Shown here piece after piece: positions 59,014 through 64,000 of a DNA stretch of 64,000 bases. The position numbers and the translations under genes were made by a program. The stretch comes from Candidatus Flexicrinis proximus. GTDB taxonomy: Bacteria > Chloroflexota > Anaerolineae > Aggregatilineales > Phototrophicaceae. Under the pieces are notes generated by a model, which ran no database searches, was not told where the DNA came from, and was given only the letters and a program-made list of their open reading frames with translations. The stretch covers positions 186,001 to 250,000 of the forward strand of contig JADJQF010000016.1 in NCBI GenBank assembly GCA_016712885.1. The letters are read 5' to 3'. Every line of letters begins with the position of its first letter. The first letter of the stretch is position 1.

Positions 59014-61272
59014 TCAGGCCAGCAGGCTGTGCAGGTAGACGCCGGTGAGCGAGTTCTGCGCGCTGAGGATGTCGGTCGGGGTGCCTTCGAACATGACGCG
59101 ACCGCCTTTACTGCCGCCTTCCGGCCCCATGTCGATGATCCAGTCGGCGTTCTTGATCACGTCGAGGTTATGTTCGATGACGATGACCGTATTGCCGGTG
59201 TCGACCAGGCGGTTCATGATGGTGAGGAGGCGGCCGATGTCGGACATGTGCAGGCCGGTGGTCGGCTCGTCCATGACGTAGATGCTGCCCTTCTTGTGAA
59301 GTTCGGTGGCGAGCTTGATGCGCTGACATTCACCGCCGGAGAGCGTACTCAGGGGCTGGCCGAGGGTCAGGTAATCGAGACCGACGTCGCTCATAGCCTG
59401 GAGTTTGCCGACGATCTCCTTGACCGTAAAGTATTCGAGCGCCTGCTGCACGGTCATGGCCAGGACGTCGCTGATGGAGCGGCCGTTGAGGGTATAGGAC
59501 AGGACTTCTTCCTTGAAGCGTTTGCCGCCGCAGACCTCGCAGGGGGTCTTGACCTCGCCCAGCGAGGCCAGGTCGGTGTAGATGACGCCCAACCCCTGAC
59601 AGGTTTCGCAGGCGCCTTTGGAGTTGAAGCTGAAGAGCGAGGGACTGACCTTATTGGCGGAGGCGAAGGCCTTGCGGACGTCGTCCATGATGCCGGTATA
59701 GGTGGCGGGGTTGGAGCGCGTCGAGGCGCCGACGGCGGACTGGTCGATCATGATGGCGTCGGGGTACTGGCGCCGGAAGACCTGATTGATGAGCGAGCTC
59801 TTGCCGGAACCTGCCACGCCGGTGACGACCGTGAGCACGCCAGTGGGGATGTCCACGCTGACGTGCTGGAGGTTATTGACGTGGGCGTTGACGATCGGAA
59901 GGCGGCCTTTGGCGGCCCTGAAGTGCGACTTAATCGGCATCGACTGCTTCATGTGCCGGCCGGTCAGGGTGTCGGCGGCGAGCAGGCCGCCGAAGCTGCC
60001 CTCGTAGACGATCTGGCCACCGCCCCTGCCCGCGCGCGGGCCGACATCCACGATGTGGTCGGCGACTTTGATGACGTCGGGGTCGTGTTCGACGACCAGG
60101 ACCGTGTTGCCTTTGTCGCGCAGGCGCTGGAGCAGTTCGTTCATGCGGTGGACATCCCGCGGGTGCAGGCCGATGCTCGGCTCGTCGAAGATGTACATCA
60201 CGTCCATCAGGCTGCTGCTGAGATGTTTGACGACCTTGACGCGCTGCGACTCGCCGCCGGAGAGGGTATCGGTCGGGCGGCTGAGGGTGAGATATTCGAG
60301 GCCGATGTCGATCAGGTGCTGGAGGCGCTCGGTCAGGGAGGTGACGATCGGCGCAGCTTCGACCGCCCGGATGTCGCGGATGACGCCGATCAGCTGGCTG
60401 ATCTCCATCCCGGCCAGCTGGGCGATGTTCCAGCCGTTAATGGTGCTGCTCAATGCGGCCTGACTGAGGCGCGTGCCTTTGCACAGGTGGCAGGGGCCGA
60501 AGGTGAGATAGGGCGCGACGACCTTTTGGGTGCGCTCGGAGAGGGTCTTGATGTCACGGGTGATGTATTTGCGGGTGAACTTGTCGATCACGCCTTCGAA
60601 GGTGAGGTTCATGGTCTTGCTGCCGATTTGGGTCTTCACCTTGTAGGGTTTACCGTGGAGCAGGCGCTCCATCTCATCCGGGGTGAAGTCGGCGAGCTTT
60701 TTGTCGTTGTCGAACAGGCCGGAATTGATGCAGAGGCTCCAGTCCCACGAGTCGACGGCGTAATCCGGGAACAGGATGCAGCCCTGGTTGAGGGACTTGG
60801 AGAGGTCGAGGAAGCGGTCGAGGTCAACCCCCAGGCGCTCGCCGACGCCGTTGCAGTCCGGGCACATGCCTTTCGGGTCGTTGAACGAAAACATATAGGA
60901 GCCGCCGATGTGCGGGCGGCCGATGCGCGAGAAGAGCAGGCGAAGGACGGAGTAGATGTCGGTGATGGTGCCCATGGTGGAGTGCGATCCGCCGCCCATG
61001 CGCTTCTGGTCGACGACGATGGCCATGCTCAGGTTCTCGATGGCGTCGGCGTCCGGCTGGGCATAACGCGGCAGGAAATTGCGGATGAACATGCTGAAGT
61101 TTTCGTTGAGCAGGCGGAGGGCTTCGGTTGCGATGGTGTCAAAGACGATGGAGGATTTGCCAGAACCGGAAACGCCGGTGAAGATGGTGATCTTGCGTTT
61201 GGGGATGCGCAGCGAGACATTTTTGAGGTTGTTCTCGCGCGCGCCGCGGATCTCGATGTATTCCTGTGTCAC
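59014..61272 (-). CDS. Short UvrA-family ABC ATPase (UvrA2-like)
   Basis: 752 residues against about 940 in canonical UvrA. It has two ABC ATPase modules: Walker A GVSGSGKSS near residue 34 and GVAGSGKSS in the second half, signatures LSGGESQR and LSGGECQR, and zinc-binding CPDCNGVG, CHLCKG and CETCQGLG/CEVCGG. The reduced length suggests loss of the UvrB-interaction insert, as in UvrA2 or DrrC-type proteins linked to tolerance of DNA-binding drugs. The start is GTG at 61272 with AAGGAG 8 bases before. The extra upstream frame is not supported. Confidence 0.9.
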   Translation of the reverse strand: MTQEYIEIRGARENNLKNVSLRIPKRKITIFTGVSGSGKSSIVFDTIATEALRLLNENFSMFIRNFLPRYAQPDADAIENLSMAIVVDQKRMGGGSHSTMGTITDIYSVLRLLFSRIGRPHIGGSYMFSFNDPKGMCPDCNGVGERLGVDLDRFLDLSKSLNQGCILFPDYAVDSWDWSLCINSGLFDNDKKLADFTPDEMERLLHGKPYKVKTQIGSKTMNLTFEGVIDKFTRKYITRDIKTLSERTQKVVAPYLTFGPCHLCKGTRLSQAALSSTINGWNIAQLAGMEISQLIGVIRDIRAVEAAPIVTSLTERLQHLIDIGLEYLTLSRPTDTLSGGESQRVKVVKHLSSSLMDVMYIFDEPSIGLHPRDVHRMNELLQRLRDKGNTVLVVEHDPDVIKVADHIVDVGPRAGRGGGQIVYEGSFGGLLAADTLTGRHMKQSMPIKSHFRAAKGRLPIVNAHVNNLQHVSVDIPTGVLTVVTGVAGSGKSSLINQVFRRQYPDAIMIDQSAVGASTRSNPATYTGIMDDVRKAFASANKVSPSLFSFNSKGACETCQGLGVIYTDLASLGEVKTPCEVCGGKRFKEEVLSYTLNGRSISDVLAMTVQQALEYFTVKEIVGKLQAMSDVGLDYLTLGQPLSTLSGGECQRIKLATELHKKGSIYVMDEPTTGLHMSDIGRLLTIMNRLVDTGNTVIVIEHNLDVIKNADWIIDMGPEGGSKGGRVMFEGTPTDILSAQNSLTGVYLHSLLA

Positions 61273-61393
61273 GGCAGACTCCTTGATCCTTTTCGATAAA
61301 CAGCATCCATTCCGACACAAAGGCCAGGCCTCGACGGGAAGGGAGTCGAGGCCTGTGTGCAACCGGAGTTGTTTTGGGTGCGAAATGGATATT

Positions 61394-61580
61394 TAACGTG
61401 AGTTATGGATAACCTGGGGTTTCACCCCAAACCCCAGCAGGGATGCAAACCCCTGCACCCTTCTTTTGCCTTCGGCTTCGCAGGCAAAGCCGCAGGCCAT
61501 GAGGGAGTCCAGAGGGCGCAAGTCCTGGGGTGGAGGTGCGGAGGCAAAGCCTCTGCACACCTTATCCATAACTAACATTA
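61394..61580 (-). repeat. Complete family A element with 19-bp terminal inverted repeats
   Basis: The left end TAACGTGAGTTATGGATAA (61394-61412) and the right end TTATCCATAACTAACATTA (61562-61580) match as inverted repeats at 17 of 19 positions. Modules between: GGGGTTTCACCCC / AACCCC, GCAAACCCCTGCACCC, a variable palindrome (GCCTTCGGCTT / AAAGCCGCAGGC), CCAGAGGGCGCAAGTCCTGG and GGAGGCAAAGCCTC. At 187 bp this is the clearest bounded copy. Confidence 0.9.
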
Positions 61581-61699
61581 CTTCAACATTTTACCACCGG
61601 ACGCGGTGCGGAATCCGGCGCAGAACCCTCAATAACGCGGTGATTCCGGCCCTGAGATTCAGGGCGGACTGACGGGAAGCGCGCCGCTGAAGAAACCGG

Positions 61700-62143
61700 T
61701 CAGCCGAGTTTTGCGACGATGGCGGCGATGCGCCGGTCACGGGTTTCCTGCGTTTTGGCGTCTTCGACCTGGCGGACGAATTCCTTGCGCCCGGACCAGG
61801 CCGTCTTGTCGAAGGCCTCACGCGCGCCGGGTTTGGCAGCCAGGGCGGCGGCCAGATCGGCGGGAACGTCGACGGTACGCGGCTCTTCGTCCAGCTCAAG
61901 CTGCACTTCGATTTCCTGATCCAGCACGACGCCGGCGGCTTCGCGGCGTTCCTGGCTGAGCGCGATCATGAAGTCGCCCCCCATTACGGCGACCGTCGAG
62001 CGGTAGCTATAGCCGCCAATGGTGACTTTGACGGGCGGTTTCTTGCCCTTGCCGAACGATTCGATGACCTCCGGGGGGACCCGGATGCCGGTCGCGTTGA
62101 CGGTGCCATCTTTGCGAATGGTGACCTTGAATACTGCCTTCAT
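61700..62143 (-). CDS. DUF1905 / YdeI-OmpD-associated domain protein
   Basis: 147 residues. An N-terminal DUF1905 beta-barrel-like domain (MKAVFKVTIRKDGTVNATG, VTIGGYSYRSTVAVMGGDF) is followed by a short C-terminal bacteriocin-protection/YdeI helix domain (REAFDKTAWSGRKEFVRQVEDAK). Members are small cytoplasmic proteins of unclear function, often linked to antimicrobial peptide tolerance. GGAGGG lies 8 bases before ATG 62143. Confidence 0.85.
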   Translation of the reverse strand: MKAVFKVTIRKDGTVNATGIRVPPEVIESFGKGKKPPVKVTIGGYSYRSTVAVMGGDFMIALSQERREAAGVVLDQEIEVQLELDEEPRTVDVPADLAAALAAKPGAREAFDKTAWSGRKEFVRQVEDAKTQETRDRRIAAIVAKLG

Positions 62144-62175
62144 CGTGCTGCCCTCCGTGTATATCCTGTTTTCAA

Positions 62176-62326
62176 GCGTGGAGGCGCCGCCTCCACACCT
62201 CCGCGAGAGGGTTGTCACCCTCTCGACTCCCGCATTTGGGAATTGAACAGGCTTGCCTGTTCAATTCCCACTGGGAGGCGCAAGAGTGCGAACGCTGCCG
62301 CCGGGGTGTGGGGGAGACCCCAAACA
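62176..62326 (+). repeat. Structured repeat family A, complete copy without inverted ends
   Basis: TGGAGGCGCCGCCTCCA, GAGAGGGTTGTCACCCTCTC, a variable palindrome with 16-bp perfect arms TGGGAATTGAACAGGC and GCCTGTTCAATTCCCA (62236-62269), then GGCGCAAGAGTGCGAACG and GGGGTGTGGGGGAGACCCC. Confidence 0.9.
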
Positions 62327-62332
62327 CGCGGC

Positions 62333-62839
62333 CTAGATCTTCATCGAGGCAGTCGTGCGGTAGTACGCGGTGATATGAACGGCGAGCTTTTCCCAGCTTT
62401 CGGTCCAGCCCTGCTCCATGCCGCCGACCGCGCCCGCGATTTCCGGGGCCGATTTGAGCACGACGGCTTCCATGGTGATGAGGGTCTTGCCGTCTTTATC
62501 CTCGAAGGTGATGGTATTGCGGACTTCGAGCAGGTAGCCGCCGTTGGGGTCTTCGAAGGCAGTGGAGTGGAGGACGATGCGCTCATTGGGGACAAGCTCG
62601 GTGAAGGTGGCGAGGCTGGGATAGATCGAGCCGTCCGGACCCTGCATGTGGATAACCAGAGCGCCGCCGGGGCGGGCGTCTACCTCGACATGCGGGTTGG
62701 TGAAGCCATGCGGCCCCCACCAGGCTTTGAGGTGCTGTGGGTCGAGCCAGGCGTTATAGACCAGCTCACGCGGGGCATCGAACGAGCGGGAGATGGTCAC
62801 TTCGGTGGGGGCTAGCACGGGACTACTCTGATCGGCCAT
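62333..62839 (-). CDS. SRPBCC / AHSA1-like protein
   Basis: 168 residues. ISRSFDAPRELVYNAWLDPQHLKAWWGP is the diagnostic start of the activator-of-Hsp90-ATPase-homologue START-like fold; a second conserved part is GWTESWEKLAVHI. These proteins bind hydrophobic ligands. In bacteria they are usually encoded with an ArsR regulator, as here: its ATG lies inside the 3' end of the arsR-like gene (17-base overlap). Confidence 0.9.
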   Translation of the reverse strand: MADQSSPVLAPTEVTISRSFDAPRELVYNAWLDPQHLKAWWGPHGFTNPHVEVDARPGGALVIHMQGPDGSIYPSLATFTELVPNERIVLHSTAFEDPNGGYLLEVRNTITFEDKDGKTLITMEAVVLKSAPEIAGAVGGMEQGWTESWEKLAVHITAYYRTTASMKI

Positions 62840-63179
62840 CGTTGTTCTCCTCTGATTTGTGCTGCAAGGCTTTAAGGTAGGCGTCCAGGCGGTCAAAGCG
62901 CTGTTCCCAGATCGTCCGGTACTGGTCGAGCCAGTCCGAGACCTCTTTCAGCCGGCCCACCTCAAGCCGGCTGGGGCGCCACTGGGCTTCACGGCCGCGC
63001 GCGATGAGGCCAGCGTTTTCCAGCACCTTGAGGTGTTTGGAGATCGCGGGGAGGCTCATATCGAACGGCTCGGCCAATTCCTTGACGGTCGCCTCACCCT
63101 GCGCGAGCCGGGCCAGGATGGCGCGGCGCGTGGGATCGGCGAGGGCGGCGAAGGTGATGCTCAGTGGGTCGGTGGACAT
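62823..63179 (-). CDS. ArsR/SmtB-family winged-helix repressor
   Basis: 118 residues. ITFAALADPTRRAILARLAQGEATVKELAEPFDMSLPAISKHLKVLENAGLI is the typical ArsR winged helix, with recognition helix SLPAISKHLKVL. No metal-binding CxC is seen, so it belongs to the non-metal SdpR/AHSA1-linked group. It probably represses its own operon through the palindrome upstream. ATG 63179. Confidence 0.92.
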   Translation of the reverse strand: MSTDPLSITFAALADPTRRAILARLAQGEATVKELAEPFDMSLPAISKHLKVLENAGLIARGREAQWRPSRLEVGRLKEVSDWLDQYRTIWEQRFDRLDAYLKALQHKSEENNDGRSE

Positions 63180-63200
63180 ACCAGCGTGTTTAACCCGTAA

Positions 63201-63210
63201 GTTAATTAAC
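63201..63210. promoter_or_regulatory. Likely operator of the ArsR-AHSA1 operon
   Basis: GTTAATTAAC is a perfect 10-base palindrome, 21 bases upstream of the arsR-like ATG, in an A/T-rich promoter (TTGTAT further upstream on the minus strand). ArsR dimers bind such short inverted repeats. Confidence 0.5.
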
Positions 63211-63399
63211 CTACTAGTAAAATACAACGGTTCTCAACCGGCGTCAAGCAGTTTCTGGACGAATGTTCGCTTTTCTCATCCAGCGTTCTGTTAGGGCGTG
63301 ACATTTGTAACGGCATCCCGGAGCCTTAAATCCACGTAAAATCGGGCGCGGCGGGCGTACAATGAAAGCGAGTCCCTGTTGAAGGAAGACCGCCCCTGC

Positions 63400-64000
63400 A
63401 TGCCGCACATCCTGCTGATCGACGATGAACTGAAACTCACCGGTCCACTGCGCGACTCGTTTGAGCGCGACGGCTATCAGGTGACGGTCGCCCACGATGG
63501 CTACAGCGGCCTGAGCATGGCGATGGTGAGCCGTCCGGACGTGATTGTGCTGGACGTGATGATGCCGGGGCTGGACGGCTGGCAGGTCTGCCGGACGCTG
63601 CGCGAACATTCGGTCACGCCGATCATCATGCTGACGGCGCTGGGAGACCCGACCGACCGTATTCAAGGGCTTGAACTGGGCGCCGACGATTACCTGGTCA
63701 AGCCGTTCACCTATAACGCGCTTGAGGCGCACGTGCGCGCGATGCTGCGCCGGGTCCGCTACGATGCGGGAAGCCAGCCGGCACGGCGGATTGAGGTGGG
63801 CGATATCGTGCTCGACATCGACGCGCACAGCGTGAGCAAAAGCGGCCAGCCGGTCAACCTGCGCCAGAAGGAATACGAAATCCTGGCGCTGCTGATGACG
63901 CACCTCGGTAAAGTGGTCACCCGCGAGCAGTTGTTCGACGAAGTGTGGGGAACGGACTGGCTGGGGGATACGCGGACGCTGGACGTCCATATCAGCTGGC
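63400..64000 (+). CDS. OmpR/PhoB-family response regulator (partial)
   Basis: The first 200 residues lie in the window; the gene runs past its end. The receiver domain has acidic DDE near residue 8, Asp in VIVLDVMMPG (about 53), Thr in MLTAL and Lys in LVKPF (about 103). The winged-helix DNA-binding domain starts at about 130 with the typical VNLRQKEYEILALLMTHLGKVVTREQLFDEVWG and TLDVHI. AAGGAAG precedes the ATG, and TACAAT at 63358-63363 may be the -10. A histidine kinase gene probably follows outside the window. Confidence 0.93.
   Translation, partial: MPHILLIDDELKLTGPLRDSFERDGYQVTVAHDGYSGLSMAMVSRPDVIVLDVMMPGLDGWQVCRTLREHSVTPIIMLTALGDPTDRIQGLELGADDYLVKPFTYNALEAHVRAMLRRVRYDAGSQPARRIEVGDIVLDIDAHSVSKSGQPVNLRQKEYEILALLMTHLGKVVTREQLFDEVWGTDWLGDTRTLDVHISW

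Noticed and set aside
59005..61299. 764-codon open frame on the plus strand opposite the UvrA gene
   Set aside because: It is the antisense shadow of a strongly conserved UvrA-family gene in GC-rich DNA; its residues are Asp/Val/Gly-rich with no domain. The same applies to long antisense frames opposite secA, the sensor kinase and the FAD oxidoreductase.
1..64000. tRNA and rRNA genes
   Set aside because: Scanning the intergenic gaps by eye for T-arm-like GTTCGAATCC patterns and rRNA signatures gave nothing convincing; tRNAscan-SE would settle it.

Overview
The window looks like chromosomal DNA of a high-GC bacterium of the phylum Chloroflexota, most likely an Anaerolineae-type lineage. This rests on gene content rather than a marker-gene search. 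It has lipoproteins and Ser/Thr kinases with Thr/Pro/Ser-rich stalks plus PKD and SH3b-like domains, a RIO1-type kinase, a bactofilin, a MoxR-associated-type coiled-coil membrane protein, an OmpR regulator and the standard infC-rpmI-rplT cluster. About 56 genes are supported. No rRNA, tRNA, CRISPR array, intact transposase or prophage was seen.

Layout. 0-6 kb: a glycosyltransferase/metallophosphoesterase pair, an FAD oxidoreductase, a 340-base stretch without a single C, then infC-rpmI-rplT and hypA-hypB. 6-14 kb: two paralogous secreted proteins, RIO kinase, surE, an alpha/beta hydrolase and a MurA-like enzyme lacking key residues. 14-24 kb: bactofilin, a large PAS/GAF sensor kinase, manC-type GDP-mannose pyrophosphorylase with a nucleoside deoxyribosyltransferase, queC, a YgjP-like metallopeptidase and a 1.7 kb gene-poor stretch with LexA-like boxes, repeats and a frameshifted secreted-protein gene. 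24-37 kb: an ABC permease and coiled-coil protein, a PKD/SH3b lipoprotein with a Ser/Thr sensor kinase, a SecD-like lipoprotein, an amidohydrolase and secA. 37-46 kb: small membrane proteins, rocD, secreted proteins, an M20 peptidase, a GNAT and an alpha/beta hydrolase. 46-50 kb: four tandem paralogues of a two-domain secreted protein family, one frameshifted. 50-64 kb: lpdA, a tandem palindromic array, two tandem flavodoxins, DinB and methyltransferase genes, a response-regulator/roadblock-like/IS200-like fusion, a short UvrA, an ArsR-AHSA1 pair and the start of an OmpR-family regulator.

The most striking feature is between the genes. At 18 places there is a modular repeat built of hairpins: a GGAGGC/GCCTCC stem, a GAGGG or GAGAGGG stem, and a third, highly variable but always self-complementary stem. 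The stems change sequence between copies while staying paired. Some copies are bounded by 19-bp terminal inverted repeats ending in TTATCCATAACT, and most sit just 3' of a stop codon in one orientation. This looks like a structured, MITE-like or 3'-UTR element family. A second palindromic family, GTAGGG-palindrome, and a tandem 144-bp array are also present. Many promoters look like extended -10 elements (TGnTAtaaT) with weak or absent -35 boxes.
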